39,706 nt of DNA from Azolla pinnata (lineage: Eukaryota; Streptophyta; Polypodiopsida; Salviniales; Salviniaceae). The DNA lies in NCBI GenBank assembly GCA_037176905.1, contig JBBBWG010033485.1, positions 1 through 39,706 of the forward strand. Reading direction: 5' to 3'. Within the stretch, counting starts at the first letter, position 1, and each line of letters starts with the position of its first letter. The position numbers were made by a program, and so were the translations under genes. Positions 1 to 10,556 of the stretch are shown here, one piece after another. A model generated the notes under the pieces. That model had not been told where the DNA came from. It saw nothing but the letters and a program-made list of their open reading frames with translations, and did not search any database.

Positions 1-395
1 CTGCTACTGCTTGCTTGCTTGCTGCTGATGGTGATGGTGATGGTGATGGTGATGGTGATGAAAGGGTTTTTTTGCCTTGCAATTGTGAAGTATAAATGCT
101 GCTTAGTCTACAGTCAAATCTTCTCCTTTCTCCCCCTCCTCCTCCTCCTCCTCCTTCCTCCTAAACTGCATTTGACAGAGAATATTTACTCCCTGATGGA
201 TGTATGTGAGTGAGAACAGGGGAAGAAAGAAGAAGAAGAAGAAGAGGGAAGTCCAAAACCCTAACCCTAAAACCCCATCTCTGCAGGGAAAGCTTTTGGG
301 TGCATTTATGATTAAGCTGCAACTTGTTCCAAAAAAAAGGATTGTGCATGAGTCCAAATCCAAGCTTTCCATTAAACCTAGGCTCCAGTAAAACT
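1..395. other. low-complexity flank, no gene seen
   Basis: This stretch holds a TGATGG hexanucleotide repeat at about 27-62, a CTC/CCT tract at about 130-165, a short AGA tract at about 224-246 and one CCCTAACCCTAAA telomere-like motif near 260. Short open frames here are composed of the repeats themselves. I see no coding sequence, RNA gene or splice pattern I can support. Confidence 0.6.
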
Positions 396-399
396 TTTA

Positions 400-790
400 C
401 ACCTTCCTCCTCCTTCCTTCCATCTTTTTGCTGAGCTCAAAGAGAGGAAAAGACCAGAGTGAAAGACCAAAACCTTGATTTTCTGCAACAATTCCCTGTT
501 GCCCTTCCTCCTCTTCCTTCCAATCTTTTTTCTGAGCTCAAAAGAGGCAAAAAACAAAAAACCTGAAACAATTTTATTCCCTTTTGCCCTTCTTCCTCCT
601 CTTCCTTCCATCTTTTTTCTGAGATCAAAGAGAGAAAGACCAGAGTGGAAAACAAAACCTTCATGTTCTGAAACAATTCCCTTTTGCCCTTCCTCCTCTT
701 CCTTCCATCTTTTTTCTGAGCTCAAAAGAGAGAAAAACAAAAAAGACCAGAGTGAAAAAACAAAACCTTCATCTTCTGAAACCATTGATT
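400..790. repeat. four-copy pyrimidine-rich tandem repeat, about 90-103 bp unit
   Basis: Four diverged copies begin near 403, 506, 594 and 688. Each has a CTTCCTCC/TTCCTTCCATC block, then TTTTTTCTGAGCTCAAA, then GACCAGAGTG and AAAACCTT. Open reading frames cross the array in both directions because the copies lack stops. The residues are low-complexity and no protein family is recognisable. Confidence 0.75.
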
Positions 791-1996
791 CCCTTTTTGG
801 GTACCCAACAAGATGGTGTTTGTGCTATTCCCAATGGAGCCTCGTTTTTGGTTTGGCCGTACCTTCTTCTTTCTCGTTCTTGTCTTCCCAAGAAGCAGAT
901 CGGTGTCTGAATGGATCGATTTCTGAACTGGGCTATAGCTTGTCAGGAAGCATCAATCAATACTTCATCCTTGATTACATACTTGCAGTTCAGCAGCTGC
1001 TGCTGCCAGCAACCCTAATTTGCAGCTGCATCATGCTTTGCTCAACAAAATTCGCCCCAGTCAATCCATGGCAAACAAAGCTTTGAACAAATGACCAGGC
1101 ATCGAAGCAGAGCCCCAAGCTGATCTTCAAACCCTAGATTTAGGGATTAGGGTTTGGGGCATCTTTTAATCCCAAGCTGTCTGCTGTGCACTTCCCCATT
1201 TTAGTTCACTATTTCACAAACCCTAGATTTCTCGGGAGTATGGAACAGAGAATCTTCCGGCCAGCATCTGATCTGGGTGAAGTGCATGTATTTTTTTTTT
1301 TACCATTCCATCTTCCACAGCTTTCAAAACACAGAAGCTTCCAATCACTTGAATGCGGGGTAAAATCATTGATTCAAGGGCCAACAACAAGCATCTGTAT
1401 GCAGCATGCAGAACATTTGATTCGATCCATGGTAAATCGATCGATTCAAGAAACCGATGCGAGAAGAAGAGTTCTTGAATCTTGAACCAAACTTCATCCA
1501 GGCCATTCAATCCGCCTCGGCGGATTGCGGTAAAACTTCTTTTAAGAGTTTTTTTGCTCACATTTAGGGTTTTTTAAGGCCTATGAGTCTCTGCATGCTA
1601 TTTTCCTCAACAATGATACATAATACCTGGCATCAGCTCCCATTCTTGGCTACTGCTCATCATGTCAGATTAATCTGAATCATGCTCTTGTTCTTTATCG
1701 GTTGAAAACATCAGAAATCAGTCAAGATTAGAGCAATTTGCAATCAGAAAATAGTCACATGAGTAATCAAATTCCCTGAAAGATTCAGACCCTTGAAGAT
1801 GGCTTGTCCTCAAACAGAGGTCCATAAGTAGCAGCATTATAGTAGTAGTAACCAGGATATCATTAAGGGGCAATAATGTCAAATCTTCATGTCCTATGCT
1901 TGATCAAATCCAAGTGAAACACAAGAACATGGTTGGTATTCGCTCAGACTAACAGACGTATGGCTTAAAGCAAAGCTCCTGGGAGAAGATTTTCCT

Positions 1997-2002
1997 TTTA
2001 TT
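1997..2002 (-). terminator. candidate poly(A) signal of the minus-strand USP gene
   Basis: The minus strand reads AATAAA here, about 390 nt beyond the USP stop codon. It is the nearest canonical signal I noticed. Such hexamers are common by chance in AT-rich DNA. Confidence 0.3.
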
Positions 2003-2017
2003 TGAACTTGTCAAATA

Positions 2018-2135
2018 CAAAAGATTTCACAACTAAAATGTCACCCTCAAAAGAACAGAGAAATATGCAGCTAAGTCAAAAGATTTCACAATTAACATGT
2101 CACCCTCAAAAGAACAGAGAAATATGCAGCTACGT
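2018..2135. repeat. 59-bp direct tandem duplication
   Basis: Two adjacent copies (2018-2076 and 2077-2135) share CAAAAGATTTCACAA followed by ATGTCACCCTCAAAAGAACA and AATATGCAGCTA. They differ at only a few bases, so the duplication looks recent. It lies in the predicted 3' flank of the minus-strand USP gene. Confidence 0.85.
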
Positions 2136-2387
2136 TTCAATATATGATTGGACCCCACTGAAAAGGAGAATCCTTTGTACGATGTGTTGATGGAGACATG
2201 AAGCATTTGATCGATCCATTCTACGTATATGAATCCGAGGAATGTATACTACATAACTCGCTCATTGTGAGCATGCATGGATTTTGTATCCATTCTTTGC
2301 CGACGCCCTAAATCCTAAACCCTCTAAATCCTTTAGTAATCAAAATTGTTTGTTACATGTATGCTGACTGACGAAGAGGCTCAAATC

Positions 2388-5300
2388 TTATTGTTGGTGA
2401 AGGTTGGCCTTCTTCTGATGAGGCTTCTTGACAATGATCACCGGACACTTAGCATGGTGCGCACAATAGTCGCTTACGCTTCCGAGGACAGCCCTGTCAA
2501 AAAGACATGGAATGGAAGCAGTTGATGTACACACAATCAGCTATATGGCAAGAAATGAAGTGATATTATTGAGCAGAGATCGATGATTTGCACATACTGC
2601 ATCCCTACTCATGCATGGTTAAGCATAATATAAATCCAGAGCAATTTCAATCAGGTTAGAATATACTGCTTCCTATATCTACATGGTTCAAGCATAGCTA
2701 TGCCCATTTCAATCAGGTTGGGGGTATTATTGAGCTACATCAATGATTATTCGCTATACTGCAGTCTTATATCTGCATGGTTAAGCATAGCTATGAATCC
2801 GGACCCATTTCAATCAGGTTGGGGGTTATCATTGGCAGAGATGAACGATGAGTGGCATATGCAGCATTCCGATATCTGCATGGTTAAGCATAGCTATGGA
2901 TTGGGGATATTGTTGAACGGAGATTAATGATGAGTTGCACATGCTGGATTCCTGTTCATTAAACATAGCTGTGAATCCGGACACATTTCAATCAGGTTCC
3001 AGATATTATAGAGCACAAATCGATGACGATTAACACTACCATCCCTGCATGATTTAATTTTTTCTTCCATTCTTCTTTCCTACCATGCTAATGAATTCTA
3101 ATAGAGCAATCAGAAAGAGGGAACAGATCGATGAGAAAACAACAGTGTCACAAGAAAATCACCTTTTAATCGCTCCATAGCCATGGCTGCCAAGCACGAG
3201 AAAATCAGGCTTCAAGCTCTCCACCATCTCACATATGAAGTCTCTGGGGTCGCCAGATTCGACTTTCATCTCGGCTTTGACCTTCGCAGTCATGGAACAC
3301 AAGACAAAGGCCGACAAGAGAGATCTCAGAACAAAAATGGGGATTGATCATCAAGGGAAGTTAAAATTACCACACTTCGTAGATCATGTATGAGCATGAT
3401 GAGAGGAAGCGAACAGATAAATCAATTCTAGTTTCGACAATCGACGGCTTAATTCATCAAATGAAAAAAGGAAAGGATTTGAAATCAAGAAATCAGATCG
3501 ACGCAATACCCCTGTGACTGATGAGAGGAAGCCAATAGATATCGATTCTAGTTCCAACAATATACGGCTTAATTCATCAAATGGAAGAAGGAAACGATTT
3601 GAAACAAGAATCGGATCGACACATTACCCCGTGACTCTGATGAGAGGAAGCCAATAGATATCGATACTAGTTTCAATCTATGGCTTAATTCATCAAACGG
3701 AAGAAGGAAAGGATTTGAAATCAAGAAAGAATATCAATTCTAGTTTCAATCTATGGCTTAATTCATCAAAATGGAAGAAGGATTTGAAATCAAGAAAGAT
3801 ATCGATTCTAGTTTCAATCTATGGCTTAATTAATCAAATGGAAGAAGGAAAGGATATATCGATTCTAGTTTCAATCTATGGATTAATTCATCAAATGTAA
3901 GAAGGAAAGGATTTGAAATCAAGAAAGATATCGATTCTAGTTTCAATCTATGGCTTAATTCATCAAATGGAAGAAGGAAAGGATTTGAAATCAAGAAAGA
4001 TATCGATTCTAGTTTCAATCTATGGATTAATTCATCAAATGGAATTAATTAAGCCAAAGGAAAGGATTTGAAATCAAGAAAGATATCGATTCTAGTTTCA
4101 ATCTATGGCTTAATTCATCAAATGGAAGACGGAAAGGATTTGAAATCAAGGAATGGGTTCGACACATTACCCCGTTTCGTGCACAAAGCTCGAGGGCCTT
4201 GCTTATCAACTCTTGGATTCGTCTGTCTTGGGCTCTTTCCATGCTCACCACCATCTCTGCGCTCAGAATGTAACCTGTCACAACAGAACCATCCATCCAT
4301 TTATTACAGGCCCACCCACTGTATAAGAAGCCTAGTAGCATTAACCCACAAGCAGAACAAAGGTACATTTGCAACCCAAAACCCTACACTTATTTTACAG
4401 TAAACTAAACTTGTTGCAATCAAAACCATGCATCTACAGGAAGATTTGAACCCACACCATTATTAGAAAAAGCCAGCGAGTATCAATCAACCCACAGGTT
4501 GAAAAGCAGCAAGCACATCTACACCCAGAAACCCTAAAATTATAGAACTAAAACTTTGTTGCAAGCAAAGTCATCAATTCACCAGCAGATTTGAACCTAC
4601 AAAGTTGGAAGCCTATGAGGATTAACCCACAATTTGAAAAGCAGCGCATTTGGACCCAGAAATGTCCCTGAACTTATGGGGCTGAAGTGGTTGCATGCAA
4701 AACCATCTGTGCACAAACAGATATTTCAACCCACAACCGCAGAAACCTCCTGTGAGCATCAATCAAACCCACAAGTTGAAAAGCAGCACATCTGGACCCT
4801 GAAACCCCAAACTTATAGAACTGAACATGTTGCAAGCAAAGTCATCAGTTCACCGGCAGATATAAACCTTGCGAAGTTAGAAGCTTATGAGGATTAACCC
4901 ACAAGTAGAACATTTGGACCCAAAAACCCCGAACTTATGGGGCTAAAGCTCAAAACCATCTCTGCACAAACAGATAATTTGAACCCACAATTTGAAGATA
5001 ATTTGAACCCACAATTTGAGAAGCCTGTGAGAATCAACCCACTGAAGAAGGAAGTGAATTTATAGTACTCAACCGGTTGCAAGAATCAAAATCATCCATC
5101 CATCTGCAACCAGCGTTGCATCCACAAACATCAGAAGCTTAGTATAGAAGCACCTCCAAGACCACAAGTCCAAAAGAAACTGATTTCTAGCACAGTGGGC
5201 TCCCCAAACTCCAGGGAATCCAAGAGGATCTACGAGCTCAAAGTCCACAAGAACCCCAAGAGATTCTGTCTTTCAAGTCCAAAATAAAACTGATCTAGCA

Positions 5301-5999
5301 AAGTGAGCTCCCCAGCTTGGGGGGAATTTAAGAGGATCTAAGAGTCTCAAGATCCACAAGAAGCTCAACAGAATCTTCAGCTCAAAGAGATTCTCTTCTG
5401 TCTTTGGAATTCAAAGGGGGGGAGGGGGGGGGGAACAGATTCGTTTTGAGCACTTGGTTTGTTTGTTTCTTTTCTTTGTTCTAAGAGTCTCAAGATCCAC
5501 AAGAAGCTCAACAGAATCTTCAGCTCAAAGAGATTCTCTTCTCTCTTTGGGATTCAAAGGGGGCAACAGATTGTTTCTTTCTTTTCTTTGTTCTAAGAGC
5601 TCAAGATCCACATGAAGCTCAACAGATTCTCCAGCTCAAGAGATCCTTTTCTGTCTTTTGCATTCAAAGGAGGGAACAGATCCCTAAACCCTAAACCCTA
5701 AACCCTAAACCCTAAACCCTGAACCGGTTTTTGCTTTGTTTTTCTTTGTTTTTTGCATTACCTGGGCCGCCGGGGTGAGCAATGGAAGGCTTGGCATGGA
5801 GGAGGACGAGGAGGTCGCGAGCTCCGCCATAGCCACTGGTGGAGGAGACGATGAGGGTTCTGAGGACCCATTCCAAGGCATAGAAGCTGTGCTCGCTCTC
5901 GTCTACGCCCACCAGCACGCATCTCCGCCCACCATAGCCACCATTGCAATGCCCTGCTGCTGCTGCTGCTTCACCATCATGACCAAGATCAGTCGCCAT
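2388..5999 (-). CDS. universal stress protein (USPA family, ATP-binding type), 4 exons
   Basis: Exons in transcript order are 5999-5762, 4274-4171, 3281-3163 and 2493-2388. All introns are GT-AG and the joined frame gives 188 residues. The start is the ATG at 5997-5999; an in-frame TTG upstream was rejected. Residues 27-47 carry the USP beta1/alpha1 signature (VLVGVDESEHSFYALEW), and residues 145-159 carry the nucleotide loop G-2X-G-9X-G-S (GSHGYG, then GS), the signature of ATP-binding MJ0577-like USPs. Family knowledge: plant USPs are small cytosolic or nuclear proteins induced by drought, hypoxia and oxidative stress; the exact role here is unknown. An Ala/Gly-rich stretch precedes the domain. 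Each of the three introns is largely filled by a different tandem array. The paralogue at 8033-10556 is transcribed divergently and shares intron phases and middle exon lengths. Confidence 0.9.
2560..3060. repeat. about 120-bp degenerate repeat in USP intron 3
   Basis: Four to five diverged copies share TGCATGGTTAAGCATAGCTA, then CATTTCAATCAGGTTGGGGG, then GAGCAGAGATNGATGATG. The array fills most of the intron between exons 3 and 4 of the minus-strand USP gene and has no coding content. Confidence 0.8.
3420..4150. repeat. 72-bp minisatellite in USP intron 2
   Basis: About nine copies of a 72-bp unit share GATATCGATTCTAGTTTCAA, TATGGCTTAATTCATCAAAT and GGAAGAAGGAAAGGATTTGA. Adjacent starts at 3928 and 4000 give the period. 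The copies at the low-coordinate end are longer and include a duplicate of the exon 2 splice-donor region (17 nt identical at 3616-3632 and 4159-4175). Confidence 0.9.
4340..5080. repeat. about 140-bp degenerate repeat in USP intron 1
   Basis: Recurring blocks include TTGCAAGCAAAGTCATCA, CACCAGCAGATTTGAACC, GAGGATTAACCCACAA and TTGAAAAGCAGC, spaced roughly 125-150 bp apart over four to five imperfect copies. It is a separate array from its neighbours, inside the large first intron of the minus-strand USP gene. Confidence 0.7.
5150..5680. repeat. about 110-150-bp repeat in USP intron 1, near exon 1
   Basis: Three to four copies share GATCCACAAGAAGCTCAACA, GAATCTTCAGCTCAAAGAGA, TTCTCTTCTGTCTTTG and ATTCAAAGGGGG. 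One copy contains a long G tract near 5417-5431. The array ends where the CCCTAAA tract begins. Confidence 0.75.
5682..5720. repeat. interstitial telomere-type (CCCTAAA) tract, about 5.5 units
   Basis: Perfect CCCTAAA heptamers run without interruption and end about 40 bp from the exon 1 splice donor of the minus-strand USP gene. On the transcribed strand this reads TTTAGGG. The heptamer matches the plant telomere repeat and the telo-box promoter motif. Position inside a gene shows it is interstitial, not a chromosome end. Confidence 0.95.
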
Positions 6000-6038
6000 C
6001 GCCGCCAAAGCAACATCACCACAGATCTACAGGCCTCC

Positions 6039-6046
6039 TATATATA
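6039..6046 (-). promoter_or_regulatory. candidate TATA box for the minus-strand USP gene
   Basis: TATATATA reads on the minus strand about 40 nt upstream of the chosen ATG. If used, the 5' leader would be only about 15 nt, which is short, so the true promoter may lie farther upstream. A TTTGC pentamer repeat (about 6074-6100) is next to it. Confidence 0.3.
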
Positions 6047-6223
6047 CATCTGTGCAGAGAATCATGCACCCCTTGCTTTGCTTTGCTTTGCTTTGCTTTG
6101 CATGTCTTCCAAGGAAGAATTCGGATCAGAGATGGGGCAAAAGAGGAGAATGCAAAAGCAAAAGCTGAGGTCCGAACCCACAGCTGCTTCCGACATGCAC
6201 ATGCAGCTCTCTTTCTGAAAAAT

Positions 6224-6376
6224 CTCTTCTTCTTCTTCTTCTTCTTCTTCTTCTTCTTCCTCTTCTCCTTCTTCTTCTTCCTTCTTCTTCTTCCTTCTTC
6301 TTCTCCGCAGCATCCATCAGAGAAGAACTTCAGGCTCTCTTGTCTTCTTCTTCTTCTTCTTCTTCTTCTTCTTCTT
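6224..6376. repeat. (CTT)n microsatellites upstream of the minus-strand USP gene
   Basis: Two long CTT/TTC tracts (about 6224-6304, with CTC/TCC interruptions, and about 6341-6376) lie upstream of the minus-strand USP start, where the sense strand reads GAA. Apparent Glu/Arg-rich or Phe/Leu-rich frames here are repeat artefacts. Confidence 0.9.
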
Positions 6377-6429
6377 TTGGGTTTTTAGGGTTTTGGGGCC
6401 CTTCTAGATCCGCCATGGCAAAGCTTACC

Positions 6430-7190
6430 AAGCTCCAATGGCGAGCTTCGATCTCCTCGATTCCGTTCTTCCGATCGAAGCGCCGCCGATTTCGCCCCAT
6501 TCGGATCGGATCCACCCGATTCCGTTCTTCCGATCGAATCGCCACCGATTCCATTCGAATCGGATTACTCGAGCAAAGCTCCAGTGGCAAGCTCTGATGA
6601 GCTAGCTCCGATTCCCCGATTTCGCCGTTCAGGATCGGATTTTACCCAATTCCGTTCTTCTGATCGGATTACCCGAGCAAGCTCCAATGGCAAGCTAGCT
6701 CCAATTTCCTGATTTCACCGTTCTGATCAGATTACCCGATTCCATTCTTATGATCGAATTACACCCGATTTCGCCACTTTGATCGGATGACCCGGTTTCG
6801 TTCTTCTGATTGATTTACCTGATTTCACCATTCTGATTGGATTACCCGATTCCGCTCTTGTGATTGAATTACACCCGATTTTGCCATTCTGATTAGATCA
6901 CCTAGTTCCGTTCTTAGGATCGAATTACACCCGATTTCACCGTTCTGATTAGATTACCCGATTCCGTTCTTCTGATCGAATTACCTGATTTCGCCATATT
7001 CTTATTGGATTACCCGATTCCTTTCTTCTGATCGAATTACCCGATTTCGGCCTTTTAATCAAATCAACCCTATATCGTTCTTATGATCAAACTACCCGAT
7101 TTTGCCACTTTAATCAGATCACCCAATATCGTTCTTCTGATCGAATTACTCGATTTCACTGTTCAGATCGAATAACCCGATTCCTAAACC
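6430..7190. repeat. about 55-bp tandem array built of two 27-bp half-units, between divergent USP genes
   Basis: Alternating half-units resemble CCGATTCCGTTCTTCTGATC and GAATTACACCCGATTTCGCC, each with a GATCGAATTACCCGATT core. Roughly 13-14 dimeric units are visible, many with single substitutions. It lies in the space shared by the two USP genes and contains no gene. Confidence 0.8.
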
Positions 7191-7900
7191 ATGCATTGGC
7201 AAAGAGGACCTGCCCATATGTCGTCATTGTTGTTGGCATCGAGTTTGACCAGTCGAATGTGAGCATCTGAAATTCCTAGACAATGCCTAGCTTTGAAAAC
7301 ACTCTGAATCGAACACCGTGTCTATTTGTCTGTATGATGATATCTCCTTGATGTGCCTTATACTTTGTAACCCGATTCACATATTGCGCACAAACCACTA
7401 AGAATCCCTTTGTTCTGTTTTGTAAAGGATTGATTTCCGACAGACAAGAAAACGATGAAGAAAGAAAGCATCTGTGAGAGCCCAACAAAATTATAAATTA
7501 CATTTTAATGCCTACCAGAACTAGCAATTACAAATGAATGACTATTTTAAAAAATTAACGCGCGCGATTGACGGCACCAAACCAATTAATTGTGAGTTCA
7601 ACTAACATCAAATTAGCTAATTGTTTAATGCTCGATTACTCAATTAGTACCAAATTAACGCGTTAACCAATTAATTTGATTCTAAACCGACTACCTTTTG
7701 TTAATCGACTAGAGTAAAGCAATCGATCGGGATCAATTAGCGGGAATCGATTAGGAATAGAAACCAATACTAGCAAAACTAATCGGATGCGTTAATTCTT
7801 AGTGGGAGACAAGATTAAGTGTTAATTTTGCAGCTTCTGATTTCAGGAGGTGTTCAAATGTAGTTTGTAATCTTTGAAATTGTAGTCATAATTTGGAAAA
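7190..7900. promoter_or_regulatory. AT-rich upstream region of the plus-strand USP gene
   Basis: No coding sequence is seen. The segment 7560-7800 is dense in AATTAATT, TTAACGCGTTAA and AATCGATT palindromes, which resemble homeodomain-type ATTA cores. That is a motif-level observation only. The stretch would serve as the upstream region of the gene starting at 8033. Confidence 0.35.
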
Positions 7901-7904
7901 GAAA

Positions 7905-8009
7905 GAATAGAAGAAGAAGAAGAAGAAGAAGAAGAAGAAGAAGAATAGAAGAAGAAGAAGAAGAAGAATAGAAGAAGAAGAAGAAGAAGAAGAGAAGAAG
8001 AAGAAGAAC
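7905..8009. repeat. (GAA)n microsatellite just upstream of the plus-strand USP start
   Basis: GAA/AAG triplets with three AATAGAAG interruptions run to 24 nt before the ATG at 8033, so they probably lie in the 5' leader or core promoter. The interruptions recur at intervals, suggesting the tract also expanded in larger blocks. Confidence 0.9.
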
Positions 8010-8032
8010 AGGAAGTGTCGATCGATCGATCC

Positions 8033-10556
8033 ATGGCGGATCAGCCCGACTTCGACACCGTCCTCTTCGCCATCGACGAGAGCGACCACAGCTTCTACGC
8101 TCTGGAATGGGCCCTCGACACTCTGCCTCTCGCCGATGCAGCTGAAGATGATGAAGACGCGGCCGGACAGCAGGGCAGGGTGAAGAAGAACAAGAATAAG
8201 AAGAAGAAGACCAAGGTTATCCTCGCTCATGCTAGGGTTCCTCCCACTCCTACCGCTGGTTTAGGAGGCGCAGGTGCTTATTCCTCTTCCTTACATACGC
8301 AGAGTCATATGTGCATCCACACGTACAACACGTACTGTATAGATATATATACATGCTTGCATATGTATGCGTGCTTGTTTTTATCATCGAACGGAAGGAA
8401 CTCAAAAGCAGGCCATGATACTCTTTGTGAACCAAGGTCTTTTCTCCTTGTATTTCAAGCTTGCTAGTATAAACCAGAGCTTCCATTGCTTGTGATATAT
8501 TGCTGTTTCCAACCGTTTCTTTTGTATAGTGATATCGACGACATATGAGCGTTTCTCATAAGAATGGGAATCCGTTTATGCATGGATATCTTGGAAGTTT
8601 TGAAGCCCTTGTTTATCATGCTTATAGATTATGGATCCGTTCTCAGACACCATGGAAACATATCAAATCTGGGTCTTTTGTTCTTACATATTTGTTCCAT
8701 GTATGTCAAGATTTCAACCAAAGGAAAAATTTCTTCTTGCATGGTGCCTTGTTGCCTCTTCATAATGGTATCTAATTCACACGAGTTTGAACGTCGAATT
8801 GCAGCTTGAATGTATGCTAGTAGACATCCAAGTTCGTGGAAAAATATAGAGCGAATATGGCATAATCGTTTATTTAAGTGGAGGAGATATCCTTGTATCG
8901 GTTCTTGAGCTGGACTTATAGAAGGATAGTTTTTAATAAGAAATCACACTCCGTAAGCATCCCCAAGTATGGGGATCATTACTTGGATAGTCTAGTGACG
9001 ATATCTACATGAATTGTGTTCTTTTATGCTTCAATGAGGATATAAACGCAAGGTATTCATTCCGTTCTCCTTCATGATAGTGTAATTTACTGTTTGGAAG
9101 TCTCTTAGTTGGGCGTGTATAAGCATTGTGAAAGATGCATGGGACAATTGTAACTAGAGCAGATGAACCTTGGCTCACAGGTGTTTGGATAGGCAAGTGA
9201 TCTGTCTGATTAGGATCTGATTTTTCGCATGTGTGTACACTCCTAAACGTTTTTTTTTAAATGTATTTGATAGATTGATTTTGAATGTACAGGATTCTTA
9301 TTGGGTGCCGATGTACTTGTAAGCATTGAAAGGACCCAATTTAATGAAATTGATTCATTCATGGACAAAGCTATCGATGTTTGCAAGAAAAAGAAGGTTC
9401 CTCTCGAACTCATCAATATTCTCTGATTGGATGCATGTGTGTTAGGCCAATCAGCGTTCCTGATTCCCCTCCCTGTATGAAGCAGCATAAGAAAAAGTAT
9501 GTGATATCTTATACATTAAAAACTTGATACTTTCAACATGTGTAATAACTATACGAAGAGAACCGAAGAGATGCGTGTTTTTTATTTGATCCATCTGAAT
9601 TTATGAAACAAGGTTATAAAAGCCTGTATCCAATTCTTAGTATTTTATGAATGCCAGGTGAATGCAGAGAAACTGGTGCTAGTTGGCGATCCAAGAGATG
9701 CCATTTGTGAATTAGTGGAAGATTTGCAACCAATCTTCTTGATAGTAGGAAGTCATGGCTATGGAGCAATAAAGAGGTAATGGTGTAACTCTCTAGTTCT
9801 TTTCCATGGAAATTTACAGCGTTCACAATCAATGCTTGCTTTAATTTGTCATTGCTAGCTTCATTCCGTTTTGGCTTTTGGTTGTAATTAGCCTCTTGTG
9901 CTTCACTTATTTACCAGAATTACCTCCGGGTTGCAAACATTTAAATTCATCCAAGTACCCATACACACCAAACCGAATCACCAAAATACCTTACCCATCA
10001 AAATAGCCTGCCACTTGCCAGGCTTTCAGCTACCAAAAATGTCCATATCAAATTAAACAAATAGATTCTGAACTATAAACGCTTCCAACATTCTCACTGA
10101 TTACTCCAACTCAAGCTCCCTGAAGGTCGAATCTCATGAGGGATGGTTGTGACCTTATTCCAAGCCATGTATCTCCTTATTATTGAATAGTTAACATGTT
10201 CAAGTTTTTTCCCTTGATAATTAGTTATATGCCTCATTTATGTACTAAGTACATCCTTAATCATTCTCTAATCATCTCGGTGGTGACCACACGATTTCCC
10301 GATGTTTTGTTATCATCATCGAGTCAAACATTCGACTTAATGGCACTTTGCTAATTTGAAACTTAAAGGGGTGTTTTGGAAACTAGGTGGTTTCTAAGCG
10401 GTAACACATGTAAACTTTTCATTGTATCATGGTAAAATGAGTTAAGTAAACTTTGATTTCTGCTGTTATTCTTGCAGAGCAATGATTGGAAGCGTTAGCG
10501 ATTATTTTGCCCATCATGCCAAATGCCCTGTAATCATTGTAAAAAAGCCTAACTGA
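8033..10556 (+). CDS. universal stress protein (USPA family, ATP-binding type), 4 exons
   Basis: Exons are 8033-8273, 9293-9396, 9658-9776 and 10478-10556, giving 180 residues. The start ATG sits in CCATGG; an in-frame GTG at 8015 was rejected. The N-terminal signature is VLFAIDESDHSFYALEW (residues 10-26). Residues 146-160 form the ATP loop (GSHGYG, nine-residue spacing, GS). Exons 2 and 3 are 104 and 119 nt, exactly as in the divergent paralogue, with the same phases (1, 0, 2). Between beta1/alpha1 and beta2 there is an acidic stretch (about 35-43) followed by a Lys-rich insert (residues 51-61, KKNKNKKKKTK) encoded mostly by AAG codons, which the paralogue lacks. The protein ends directly after VKKPN, whereas the paralogue continues for ten residues. 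Expected role: nucleotide-binding stress protein; substrate and partners unknown. Confidence 0.9.

Larger units (their letters stand above)
800..2387. other. gene-poor flank downstream of the minus-strand USP gene
   Basis: I see no supportable gene. It includes a purine/pyrimidine-skewed region to about 1560 and an ordinary AT-rich region to 2387 that would hold the 3' UTR of the minus-strand USP gene. The 112-codon minus-strand frame at 1223-1561 begins at GTG and matches nothing I know. Confidence 0.5.

Noticed and set aside
1223-1561. 112-codon minus-strand frame with a basic N-terminus
   Set aside because: Starts at GTG, has no recognisable domain and no supporting splice or promoter signals. 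Could be a remnant but cannot be supported.
3420-4150. CRISPR-like regular repeat spacing
   Set aside because: Units are directly adjacent with no unique spacers, and the context is a plant intron, so this is a minisatellite.
5682-5720. Chromosome end (telomere)
   Set aside because: The tract is only 39 bp and sits inside a gene with unique sequence on both sides, so it is interstitial.
6062-6317. Glu/Arg-rich minus-strand frames
   Set aside because: Direct translation of the CTT microsatellite.
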